Source of the DNA: Mesostigma viride
Lineage: Eukaryota; Streptophyta; Mesostigmatophyceae; Mesostigmatales; Mesostigmataceae
NCBI GenBank assembly: GCA_009746045.1
Contig: RPFO01000256.1
Coordinates: 2,240,329-2,304,328 of the forward strand
DNA: 64,000 nt
Direction of reading: 5' to 3'
The first letter of the stretch is position 1; each line of letters starts with the position of its first letter. The notes under the pieces were generated by a model. That model saw only the letters and a list, made by a program, of their open reading frames with translations. It did no database searches and was not told the DNA's origin. This document shows positions 1 through 9,900 of this stretch, in pieces. A program made the translations under genes and the position numbers.

Positions 1-915
1 GCAGGGAGCAACGCGTGTATATGTGCATGAGTGTGGATAGTAGGCATCCCTTGTGGAAATGCGCCTTGGCGGCAAAGTACGTGCACAGATCCTCAAAGTG
101 CGAAAAAGATATGGCAATTATATCTGTGACAGTGCATGACTCCATTTCCATGGTTGGATGCTTTGTGCATGCAATGATGTGGATGTTGTTGGCAGAGTCA
201 ACGTACGTGTTTGCTTGCTTTGTGATACTAAGTTCAGGTGATATGTACTGCAATACTTGTGCAAGGTTTTAATCACTGGGGTGCATTAATAATTTATTAG
301 GAACATAACTCCGTTGGGGTGCATGCTGGCATGTACTCATGGCATTTTGAGCATATCATTTATATTGGGTGCTATTTCATTGGCATGGGATACAAAATCG
401 CGTATTTTTACTTCTATTTATACCCTGGAAAATGCGTGGGTTGTGAGATATTCATGTCCAGCACAGCAAGGCTCATCAAACTGGATCATGATATAGTGTT
501 TTCCTTACTTTGCTGCAGATCTGTCCTAAATGGACAAATCTGTCCTAATCCAAACAAACCACCCATGGCTGCAAATCGAAAATGGCTGCACACTATCGCA
601 CAGTCGCACTGGCCTCGTCCTCGCTATATTGCATTACACCGTCAGTAGCACAGCTGGCATTTGCTGTCATTATGCGTGATGTACCTAGTCCTAGCTGTCT
701 CCTACCGGCCAAAGATTTTGCAAGGCTTGCGCTTTATGGAAAGAACTGTACGCATCTACTTCTAGTAGTAAAAATCTCAAATGTGCAGTGAACACGCCGC
801 GCCCAGAACCCGGGCACCGCGCCAGTGCCCGCTGCCCGCTGGTACCCCCGAAAAATTCTAAGTCCAAACCGCGTATTCTGAAGTAAAGTACGCGTACATA
901 CGGCGGAGGCCTTCA
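1..915. other. Left flank, no gene recognised
   Basis: No open frame here resembles a known protein, and no tRNA, rRNA or clear repeat family is visible. From about 860 to 960 the sequence is full of short GTAC/CGTAC words in both orientations just before the first viral-looking frame. This may be the ragged edge of the viral insertion or a promoter, but I cannot tell which. Confidence 0.4.
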
Positions 916-1269
916 GTGTACGTTTTCCCGTACTTCTGCGGCTCCGTACGGCGTACTGACCAACCCGGCTCGAAGAAGGAGGAGTACCCTCCCACTTTCA
1001 AGTGCTCGATCCCGTTCCGCAACAACCGGTTCGAGTGCCAGTTCTTCGACCAGGACCAGAACCCCGCGTCGGGGTTCGACGTCGTCAAGGGCTGCGACGT
1101 GCAAGTCATCATCGACGTCCCGCGGCTCTGGTTCATGGACAAGCAGTTCGGATGCACCCCGATCGTGCGCTCCGTGCAGTTCTTCCCAAGCAACAAGCTC
1201 CCTCAGGAGTACTGTTTCTTGCAACGGGAGGACGAGGCGGTGGACGCGGAGGAGCACGCGGGCATCTAG
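916..1269 (+). CDS. Possible viral ssDNA-binding protein, C-terminal part
   Basis: The frame encodes 117 residues. From about residue 20 on it reads like a small beta-rich OB-type protein. A stretch around VQVIIDVPRLWFMDKQFG (about residues 66-83) resembles the end of the ssDNA-binding protein family of nucleocytoviruses, in which a hydrophobic strand is followed by W-F, a short turn, K-F-G and a final strand. The annotated start gives an unconvincing first 15 residues and there is a stop only a few codons upstream, so the N-terminal half is probably missing at the element boundary. The acidic tail ends at TAG, 30 bases before the next gene, so it may be co-oriented with the two membrane-protein genes downstream. 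The family assignment is by eye and weak. That the frame is coding is more secure. Confidence 0.4.
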   Translation: MYVFPYFCGSVRRTDQPGSKKEEYPPTFKCSIPFRNNRFECQFFDQDQNPASGFDVVKGCDVQVIIDVPRLWFMDKQFGCTPIVRSVQFFPSNKLPQEYCFLQREDEAVDAEEHAGI

Positions 1270-1299
1270 TGGATTTTTTGTGAGGCTCTACTATAGACT

Positions 1300-1704
1300 A
1301 TGGAGACCACGACGTCGTCGTTGACGATCGGTTCCTCGCTCCTGGGCGTGGCGCATCTATGGGCGTTCGTTCTGGCCGCGAAATACTCGTCCGAAAGGAC
1401 CTTTCTGGCCCCCACGGAATGGTGGTTGTTGCTCTCCACGGCCGTCACGGCCGTCGGAAACCTCGCGGCCGTGAAGTGGTCCAGGTCCAAACAGAACAGG
1501 TTGAACACGTTGAATAAGTTCTTGATCACCGGATTTCTGGTAGGAGGGGCCGTAGGTGTCTTGGCCATGATGATACCTGACATGTTGTCATTCTCTCCCA
1601 GGATCCATCCCATGTTCTGGGTGATGTTGAACACGTTGCTGACGGGCCCCATTTTTGCCTTCTGGTTAAAGGAAATGAATTCACATTTCGACATCATTTG
1701 CTAA
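1300..1704 (+). CDS. Small multi-pass membrane protein (viral, unknown)
   Basis: The gene encodes 134 residues starting at ATG 1300. Hydrophobic segments at about residues 8-27, 40-58, 76-95 and 105-125 predict four membrane spans, with a short basic loop (WSRSKQNR) between the second and third. A CTATAGACT word sits immediately before the ATG, and a similar CCATAGACAG precedes the helicase ATG, so these may be initiator-like elements. It lies between the putative ssDNA-binding frame and a second membrane protein on the same strand with a 34-base gap. I do not recognise the family. A virion inner-membrane protein is a plausible guess only. Confidence 0.6.
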   Translation: METTTSSLTIGSSLLGVAHLWAFVLAAKYSSERTFLAPTEWWLLLSTAVTAVGNLAAVKWSRSKQNRLNTLNKFLITGFLVGGAVGVLAMMIPDMLSFSPRIHPMFWVMLNTLLTGPIFAFWLKEMNSHFDIIC

Positions 1705-1738
1705 AATTATCTGCTAATACAATATATCCGAACTCGAA

Positions 1739-2215
1739 ATGGGTGCCAAGTCTTCCAAGGGTGCAGTAGGGGGTGGTGGTGATCCGGGAAACGCGAATCC
1801 GCCACCAGCGTGCAAGGAGTCTAGTTTTTCGTTCGGAGGCATCATCGTGCACTCGATAGCCTTGTTAGGAGCGTTGTTCCTCCCGCTTTTCGCCGTCATG
1901 CCGGTTTACGCGATGATCGAGAGGAAGGAGGACGACGAAGATAAAAAGAAACTAAAACTCAATGTAACGAAGGCACTTTCCGGTTTTGCTTCCGGCCTCG
2001 TCTCGTTTTATATCGTCTTGCGCGGGATCATGGGGGGTAAAATGACAAACGCCGCTCTCCCCATCATCATGCTTATCGTGTTCTCCATCGCGCCACCGTT
2101 CGTATACGCTTTCGCTTATGACAAAATCATGCAACGGATGAGAAAGGGCATTTGTCAGCAATCGGACAAGGCCGCCGACGTCGCTCAGACAGCGTCGCCT
2201 GCACTAATAATCTAA
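1739..2215 (+). CDS. Putative N-myristoylated membrane protein (viral)
   Basis: The gene encodes 158 residues. It begins MGAKSSKG, a good match to the N-myristoylation rule (Gly2 with Ser at position 6). A Gly/Pro-rich linker follows, then a hydrophobic span at about 34-60, a very acidic/basic segment (KEDDEDKKK), and two further spans at about 80-98 and 105-126. Myristoylated membrane proteins are a recurring virion component in nucleocytoviruses (known biology); that this is one of them is inference. A TATA-like AATACAATATAT lies about 10-20 bases upstream of the ATG. The stop is TAA, and the next frame begins about 110 bases later. Confidence 0.6.
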   Translation: MGAKSSKGAVGGGGDPGNANPPPACKESSFSFGGIIVHSIALLGALFLPLFAVMPVYAMIERKEDDEDKKKLKLNVTKALSGFASGLVSFYIVLRGIMGGKMTNAALPIIMLIVFSIAPPFVYAFAYDKIMQRMRKGICQQSDKAADVAQTASPALII

Positions 2216-2326
2216 CGGCGGCGGAGGCCCCACGCCCGATCAGACGTCGAAGCAAGTGCGGGACATCCAGCAGGCCGTGAAGTAGATCAATTATTATCCC
2301 CGAGGATCGTATATGTCGTTTAAGAC

Positions 2327-3086
2327 ATGAGCCCAGTGGGAGGGTATTGCGGGTACGCGCTTCGTGATAGCCGGGCCGCGGCGTCCGAATCGACGTGCAA
2401 GTCAAAACGCCAATTGCGCATGTACGGTCACAAGCGAATCTCCCAGGGTCCCAGGCCTCCGCTCCCTGATCAGTCCGATTCGAACACGGCGTCCTACTGC
2501 GGGTACCTGTACGGAAGACCGGCCGGGAACGCCTCCAAGTGCAAGCGACAACTTCGCATCATTGTACGGATGGTACACGGTTCCCGAAATCGATGTGGAA
2601 TTGAACGAACGTGCGGCCAGAGAAGAGGAGGAGCGCAGGTCGTCGAGGGCGAGGATCAACGATGGCGTCCTGGCGTCCCACACGGCCGCGCGAGAACGAA
2701 GACGGGTCGCGGAGGCCGAAAGGGCACGGGCAGCGAAGGAGGCCGAGAAGGCGGCGAAAGAGGCCGAAAGGGCACGGGCAGCGAAAGAGGCCGAGAAGGC
2801 GGCGAAAGAGGCCGAAAGGGCACGGGCAGCGAAAGAGGCCGAGAAGGCGGCGAAACAGGAGAGAGAGAGGAGGGTGAATGAGGGTTGTCCGGATGATCAC
2901 GCTCTCGATATGCAGAGACCGGCGAAAATATCGGAAGAGATCCACGGACCCATCCCCGATATTCGAGTGGGGCTACGCCCGACAAGTGCCGTCCCCCTAT
3001 GCTCTCCGCTCATAATGGGACCCTTGATGCAGGGCAATCTTCACCTGTCGATTGGCCGTGTTCGTAGCCATACCACATCGGTATGA
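2327..3086 (+). pseudogene. Coiled-coil protein with 48-bp repeats, frame broken
   Basis: From ATG 2327 one frame gives about 85 residues containing two imperfect copies of a Cys/Lys/Arg-rich unit (YCGY...CK-KRQLR). At about 2520-2600 the sensible coding moves into the next frame, which continues with a strongly charged helix rich in E, R, A and K, then a 60-residue tail ending at 3086. The helix is built of three 16-residue repeats (ERARAAKEAEKAAKEA type), an obvious coiled coil. The second frame has no ATG before the coiled coil. The simplest reading is therefore one gene of roughly 250 residues with a single-base shift, by mutation or assembly error. The function is unknown. Confidence 0.5.
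2712..2855 (+). repeat. Three tandem 48-bp repeats
   Basis: Three nearly identical 48-base units starting GAGGCCGAAAGGGCACGG encode the repeated coiled-coil segment. Being a multiple of three, copy-number change keeps the frame. Confidence 0.85.
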
Positions 3087-3300
3087 TGATATGTACATAC
3101 CATCCTATGCATGATAGGTATCAGGTCCATCCTATATGGATCTATACCCATGTGCACCCATCATACCCGCTATATGGATCCTATGACCGCGGTGAGCATC
3201 ATCATGTCGCGTATCGTATGAGGATGCGAGATCCGTCGTCGCCAAGCAATCGCAGGTGGCAGATTCAATCAAGGTTGTGCAGTGTGTCGTGGGCGCACGT
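3087..3300. other. Palindrome-rich viral spacer
   Basis: No gene is visible. The sequence is dense in short palindromes and repeated words (CCTATATGG, GGATCTATACCC, GGATCCTATGA). A similar spacer with the same words lies at 20570-20720 after the fibre gene. The role is unknown: terminator, recombination site or origin are possible. Confidence 0.35.
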
Positions 3301-3325
3301 TATAGCTCGATATTTATCTTACTGC

Positions 3326-3417
3326 TTTTCCCGCCTTTTTTGTCTTCCAGAACCCTTCCAGAACTTTCCCGCCTTTTGAACGCGCGTCCGCCGCCACCTA
3401 GGCTTGTGCAAAAAGGT
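3326..3417 (+). promoter_or_regulatory. Primase promoter with two E2F-like sites
   Basis: TTTCCCGCC occurs at 3327-3335 (within TTTTCCCGCCTTTTTT) and again at 3365-3373. Both match the E2F consensus TTTSSCGC exactly. They are followed by CCACCTAGGC and by TGTGCAAAAAGG, the reverse complement of CCTTTTTGCACA beside the helicase sites. The primase ATG lies at 3483. That a host E2F/DP factor binds here is inference from the motif. Confidence 0.55.
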
Positions 3418-3482
3418 TGAAAGGTACAAAAAAGGATGGAGGGCACCACGGAGCGTCCATAGCCAGAGGAACGCGAGGGAAG

Positions 3483-3927
3483 ATGGGGAGGTCCTCGGCC
3501 GTCACGTGGTTGATAGACTACGAACTCATCGTGGGCAAGACAGACGCGTGTTCCCATCTAATGATGGATGGCATGCTCGGAGGAAAAGCGTTCGTGGACC
3601 GCGAGGACCTCAACGACTTTTACAAGAAGATTGTGGAGGATCGCGAGAATGATAGGGAGAACTATTTCGTCGAGCAAAAGGCGGACGTTTTCCCTTTCTT
3701 CCTGGACATCGACTGCGAGGACGAGCGAGATCTGTCGACGGACATCGAGACGAAGTGGATTCCTTGTATCCAAGACTCTCTTCGCCAAAGCCTGGCTTCG
3801 TGCGCGGGAGACGTTTTCATGTGCTGCATTTTCAAGGCGCCGGCGAAGGTGAAGGGCGACAAGATCAAGACGGGGTATCACGTCCATTGGCCCAACATGC
3901 CCGTGGATTGCGAAACCGCGTTGCGTA
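3483..3927 (+). pseudogene. PrimPol/UL52-like DNA primase, 5' part (split by copia)
   Basis: This is the N-terminal part of an archaeo-eukaryotic (PrimPol/UL52-like) primase. I choose ATG 3483 (MGRSSAVTW) over an in-frame ATG at 3417 because the upstream extension looks non-coding. PFFLDIDCED at about residues 71-80 carries the D-x-D metal-binding motif, and KTGYHVHW at about 129-136 carries the conserved catalytic His. The frame runs straight into the 5' LTR at 3928. The reading continues in the same frame at 12031 once one copy of the 6-base target duplication and the retroelement are disregarded. E2F-like sites lie upstream. The gene presumably primed viral DNA synthesis. As it stands it is inactivated by the insertion. 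Confidence 0.8.
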
Positions 3928-4624
3928 AGTTAACGCCAAGCGCATTGGCGTGATCCTGATTCGGCATATCTCTGCGATTCCAGCGGCACCGGAACGAGTT
4001 CATTCCGACAAGTATCAAGAAAGTTATGGCGTTCCGACTTCCCGGTCGCGCGCGAGCGCGAGCCGGCTGTTCTTCTAAGTCGGACGTGAATATTTGCCGA
4101 CGACATATGGGGTCGACAGTAATTCCTGGGCTGACAGGAATTAGGTGCTGTACCTACGACGGTATTGGATTAATACGTCGTACGCAGGAAATAGGAACCT
4201 TAACCTGTGGTCTGTTGGTACCGCAGGCTTAGTCCTGGACTTCTAGGTGCAGATGCAATAATCACTGTGGTGACTGTACTCTGTGGTCACTGTGCCTGTA
4301 TGGCAGACCTACTGTATAGGAACTGGGCGCTGTACAGGTAGTGAATACTGTACCGGGGTGTTATTACTGAGCAGGCCTCCTAGGCTGCTCAGGACTAGCA
4401 AGCACAGTGCACAAGTATATAAACAATAGGCCAGTGCCAAATGGGCATCTCTTGCGAGCCCGCCTCACGTGTTGTGCCTTGACTTGGCAAGCGCGTGTAC
4501 AAGCCTCAAGTGTGTGAGCGCTGTAAACATTATCCGATTTTAACAAAGCTCCGTTTCCAACCATATTCACACATTGCTGCATTGCAACCATATCCTTCAC
4601 ATTGCGTGTGCTAAGAACGTTAAC
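3928..4624 (+). repeat. 5' LTR
   Basis: The 697-bp LTR has a TATATAAA box at 4416-4423. It is bounded by GTTAAC palindromes at both ends (3929-3934 and 4619-4624). Direct copy at 11325-12024. Confidence 0.9.
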
Positions 4625-4718
4625 TCAAATTACAACCAGTCTCAGCGGAACGGCCAGGAGGGTCGTTGCCGGTTGCGGTGTGCAGCGTTGACGACGAGAG
4701 GAGCTCGTCCGGTGGTGA

Positions 4719-5637
4719 ATGGTGCAGGAGGAACAACGGCAGCAGGATTTCCGGTTTCGGCAGTCTGCTGGGGGTTCGATTTCTCCTGAATTACGCCGTG
4801 TCGTTCGGGATCTATCTTTATTGCTTGCAGATCGTCCGCCTGTAATCGCAGCTTCGTGCAATTCGTCGACGACCAGGTCGAAGATTGGGAGCGAATTCTG
4901 CGACACGTACAAACCATCGTCATTCCGGAGCACCGGAGCATCGACGACCTTGAGCAGGAGCTTCACGGGTTGGTCGGCATCCAGACGGTGATTACTGCAG
5001 TAGCAGAGCGAGTGCGGACGGAGTTGGCAGCAAGGCGAGGCGAGGTTGCGGAGGCAGCTGGCGCAGGGCGACACGAGTTTGTACCGACAGTAGCGGGCGC
5101 GGGAGTACCACGTGCTTTCGCAGGCGGCATCGGCGACGAGGGTGTTGCAGCGGGGCCAGTTAGGCGTGAACGACGCGGAGCGGAGCATCACAGGCGGCTT
5201 GCAGAGGTCGGGGCGACAGCGGAAGCCATCACCGGAGGACAGCGCGCGACAAGAGTCGGCAGGTTTCCAGAGCGAGTAAGAGTTCCTTTTCAGGAACTGC
5301 CCCCGCCCCTTCGCGTTCGTGTGACGCGTTGGGAGAGTTTGCACCTCTTGGGTACGATAGTGACCTTGAGGTAGGAGCAGGGGGTGTCGCTGGGCTAGGC
5401 GACGAGGCACTTGGCGACCACGAGGTGCCAACGTACAATCCGCGAGGTGCCAACGACGGGTTGTCACCTGTCTACTTTACCAACGGTGACGATTCAGTCA
5501 TCGCGGGCCGACAGCGGGTCGACGACGGCGCAGCAGGTAGCAGGGTACCAGAGCTGATTGTGGTGAGCGACAGCGACGACGACAGCGACAAGGAGAACCA
5601 GGACGCGCCTGGGGCCAGCCGTGGTGGTCTTGCCTGA
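4719..5637 (+). pseudogene. Extra leader ORF of the copia element, frame broken
   Basis: Between the 5' LTR and gag lies about 900 bp of coding-like sequence in three successive frames: 4719 to about 4856, 4856 to about 5330, and 5329-5637. The last ends with an acidic stretch (VSDSDDDSDKENQ) and TGA. Joined conceptually this would be a single protein of about 300 residues with a helical middle, broken by two frameshifts. I do not recognise it. Extra ORFs ahead of gag are unusual for copia elements. It could be a captured host gene or a decayed part of gag. Confidence 0.4.
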
Positions 5638-5739
5638 GTGGTAACACTTGGCACTTTCCTTTCTTGTTCAGTAGCTTATATTGCTTTAATTGCTGCTTGG
5701 CCACTTGGCTGGCTGTAGCAGATCTGAACAGAGGCCATC

Positions 5740-6926
5740 ATGGAGGATGGAGCTATCAACCAACAAGCGGGCTTTATGGGCTTCGGCGGCGCGGCGCTGG
5801 GCTGGATGGACGAGATGGACGCGATGGACGCGGTGGACGCGATGGACGCGGGGACGGCCAGGCGCTGGGAGACCAGGCTGAGGTGCCAGATAATCAGAGC
5901 CAAGGATCGCAGGGCGGGCAGCACGCGCCAGCCGCAGATCAAGCGGCGCCTAAGCGACCAACCGTTGCTGAGGGGTACGCGGTGCTAGGCCAGTTTCAGT
6001 CCATCAAGGACAATTGGCAGCCCCGGGATGCTGAGAGGATGTTAGAGGACATGAACTTGTACACGGAGATATACAACGGTGACAAGCTTCGCATCCTGGC
6101 GTCTAGTGCCTACATACGGCAGTCGGCGAGGCGGCTGTTCAAGTTTGTTCGGGAGCGACACGCGGCGGGGGACACCTGGACGGCGTTTATGACGCGACTC
6201 AGGTCGTTCCTGAGTGACAAGAGGACCATAGATGGGTCCCACCTGAAGCAAGAATACCTGGACTACAAGCCCATCAAGGGGCAACTAGTGGTCCACGCCT
6301 TTGAAGACTTCGTCAAGCTGAGGGAGGACGCCATGGCCAAGGGCTTCTTCGTCGCAGATCGGATGGCCATGGGCGACTTTCTCAAGTCGCTGCAGCTGGA
6401 TCCGGTCACCATGGATAATGTGACCATCCACATGCGACAGGTCCATGGCTGGGCAGCCATGACGGACCAGTTGTATGAGTGTTTCAGCGGCAAGTACGTG
6501 GGTGGTAAGCGCCCTCGTCAGGGTGATGAGGAGGCCACTGAACCCACGGTTAAGTCCATGAGGGGATCGGGCCACGGGGGCCCAGCGCCCTCGAGAGGGC
6601 CTGAGACCTCTTCAAGGGGTCGAGGAAGGTCCAGGAGGGGGCGTGACAGAAGGGCTGGACGGGGGACCCCGCCGAAGTCGGGACATCCACAGTCCCAGTT
6701 TGACTTCAAGAGGGTGGGTGGTCCTCCCAAGGCTGGGCCCAGCAGTGGGACCTCACGGGACATCAGTCAGGTGGAATGTTATTTCTGCCAGGGGAAGGGT
6801 CACTTCAGGAATGAGTGTCCCTCGTACCTGAGGCAGGAAGGTCAGAGCAAGCCAGCTCAGGGTGGCAGCAAGGACAAGGCTGGTCCATCCCAGGACAAGG
6901 GCAAGGGCAAGGCTGCTGATCATTGA
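5740..6926 (+). CDS. gag: Gag with CCHC zinc knuckle (frameshift near its start)
   Basis: Gag packages element RNA. The main frame covers about 5664-6926 and ends in a basic, Gly/Lys-rich tail after a CCHC knuckle (CYFCQGKGHFRNEC, about 6777-6818). That frame has no ATG until well inside the protein. The best start is ATG 5740 in another frame, reading MEDGAINQQ and a run of M-D-E/A repeats. Crossing into the main frame at about 5848-5852 needs one extra G in a short G run. Either a one-base deletion inactivated this copy or the start is different. The stop is TGA 6924-6926, directly in frame with pol. Confidence 0.75.
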
Positions 6927-9900
6927 CTTGAGCCTGCACACATCCCTGAACCCTGGAGGGTGCCCCCAGGGGTGTGTAATGAAGCTGCTAGTGACAGCAG
7001 TGAGGGGCAGCCCCATGCTCTAGTGAAAGAGCCTATTGGACACGATGGGGCAAGCTTGGTTACCACAGAGAGTATGCCAGCTGTAGCTGCAGTGGTTACT
7101 CGCCAACGTGCCCGCCATGGCGGTGCTGAGCCTGAGGTAGGACCTGGTGATGTGGACCCAGGTGGATCTCAGAAGCATTCTGACCGTGCAGGACTGGCAC
7201 AGGATGGTCAGGATGAGGATAGGGCTGGAGACAGTCTGACAGGCACGACCCTGGTGCCTCCTGTACATAAGGGATCTGTACATACCTTGAGTGCTAATAA
7301 TGACAATAAAAGGTTTTCTCTCTTGTATGACATTGCCTCAAGGTTGCATACCATGTTTGGCCATGCAGCTCAGTCTTTGCAAGTTGCTAGACGGCTGGGA
7401 GGAAGTGAGTTGTACTCCATCTGCCAACAGGTTGCTCAAGCTTGCAAGTGCAGGCTAGTTGCTAGAAAGCCCAAGCAGTCTCATGCCAGGACTCCTATTT
7501 TGCAGCCAGGCCATGTGCAGGTAGATATTCAGAGAATCAGGGGTTTGAAGCTGCTGGTGGCAGTGGACAGATATACCAAGTACAAGACCCTAGAGATCCT
7601 GCCTGACATGGAGAAGCCTACATTGATTGCTGCTCTGAAGTTGACAAGGAGCAGGTACCCTGGGTTGGAGTTGTTGCAGTGTGACATTCAGTTTGAGTGC
7701 TGTGAGAACCTGCCAGAGTTTCCAGAGTTGCTGATTACACCCAGGGAGAGCCACGGCCAGCAAGGGGTGGTGGAGAGAGCCATCCAAGAGATCAAGACTG
7801 TGCTGCTGGTGGAGAGGATTCCAAGGACGTCATCTGCCATTGTGACATCTGCATGGCTACGTTCTGTGGAGGACAGGCTGAACCTGAGGACTCCCATGTT
7901 CTTTGGTGACATTGCCATCAATCCTCTTATGCTGCATACCAGGATGCTGCCAGCTGATGCTGAGCAGGCATGGAAGGAGAAGCTAGAGGCCAAGTTCCTC
8001 AAGCTGAGGCAGAAAGACAAGGGCTGGAGTGTCCTAGAACCTAACGTTGGACAACAGGTTGTTGTGTGGAAGGAACCAAGCTTTCCAGGGAAACGTGGCA
8101 GCTGGCATGATGGGGTGGTGACCCGAGTAGAAGCCGCTGGCCATAAGTGCTGGGTGGCCATTGATGGCTCCCAAGCAGTGCACCGTCTGTCCTGGTCAAA
8201 GATCCGTCCCCGGGGAGGTAATCAAGGAGACCTCTTCCAGGTGCCCGCTGGTGTACAAGGCGGGGGTGACGTGGAGCTTCCTGATCAGGGTGCTACAGCT
8301 GTATCGAGCCCTCAGGGTGACCCTGGCCCGGCCCCTGGGGTACCTTCACATACGGTGGTTGGGCAAGCAGGCGGACAGGCTGCACCTCCGGAACGGCCCG
8401 ACACCAGGCCTAGGGGTGTGCGTCTATCAGATATTGTACAGGCTTTGCAAAGAGCCAAGAAGGAGCCTAAGGTGTCCAAGCTTGTCCAGTTGGATGAACC
8501 TGAGGTAGCTGCCATGGAGATAGATACCAATGCACAGGTTTCTGTCATGGGACCTCAGCATACAGGAGAACTGCTGGTCGGAGAACCAAGTTGCCCCTGG
8601 GTGTCTGATTTCAGTGGTAGGACGCATCTAAGGGTGTTGGGAGAGGTTACTGCCCCTGTCATGGGTGTGGATGTGACCTTCCTTGTCCTAGAGGACTATG
8701 ATGGCCCTGTGATTTTGGGTCAGAATTTTCTGGGCAATCCTGGGATTTCTATCAGAGCTACAGCTCTGAGAAGAGATGGCTGGGGGATGATTCCCCTAGA
8801 AAATTTCAGGACAACATTTCCAGTCAGGTGCAGGGCCAAGCCGGTCAAGGGTGTAAAATGGGATGAAGGGGAGGTGCCCCCAGCGGCCAGTTTGGTGATT
8901 CCAGCTGTGTTGCACCCCAGCAGTATTGGCATAACTCACAGGAGCCTTGCTGCACACTCTCCTTTGACATATGACCAGCTGGTCCAAGAGATGAGCTCGC
9001 CTACTTTGTTTGAGGCTTGGAAGCTCGCCTTCTCCAAGGCATTGGAGGAGTGGTTGCAGTTTGAGTGTGCTGCACCAACAGACAGACGTCCCCCAGCATC
9101 AAGGAAGCTTGCTTTGAGATTTGTGCTGAAGAGGAAGGTTGTGGATGAGGTATCAGTGCCCCATGTCAGGCCTGTCCTGAATGAGTATCACGGCACGGGG
9201 AGTCTGCCAGGAGAGGAGCTATACACGCCAGGGATGCTACACGACACATGGAGAATTTTGCTATGTCTCTACGTGGGGTTGCTGAACAGGGGAGCAGCTA
9301 TGTCATCAGTGCTGCTGGACTTCAAGAGGGCATTTTTAAAATCTGATCCAGAAGTGGCCAGGAGGGTGTGGAAGCAGGATGAGCCTTACTGTGTTGAGGT
9401 GCCTGCCATCTGGAAGCTGGAGCTGCATCAACAATTCCTGGTTATTCTGAAGGGCCTGGAAGGACTCAGGTCGAGCCCAATCATCTGGAGACTCACGCTG
9501 CAGGAAGCTCTGATCAGTGAGTGTGGCTTGAGAGTGTCTTCAGTTGATCCCTGTTTGCTGCTGGCCCAATGGGAGGGTCTGCCAGTGTATGCTAGTTTGC
9601 ATGGAGATGATCTGCATTTGCTAGCCCCCACGACCTGGCTGAAGAAGTTTATTCCTGTCATCAGTGGCAAGTTTTCACTGGGCAAGGAGCTGTGGCAGGA
9701 GCCCAACAAGCCTGTAGTGTTCTGTGGAATGCAGGCTACCCTGTTCAGGAGGGACGGGGAGTGGAGTATCAGGCTTCAGGCTGGAGGAGATTATAAACAG
9801 ACCATTGTGAAGGCCTTGCCAGAGAAGATCACCCAGGCTGCAGGACCTGAGTTGAGAGGCATGTGGGCCTGGTTTGCCAGCATCTGTGGTCCGTCTTTGA

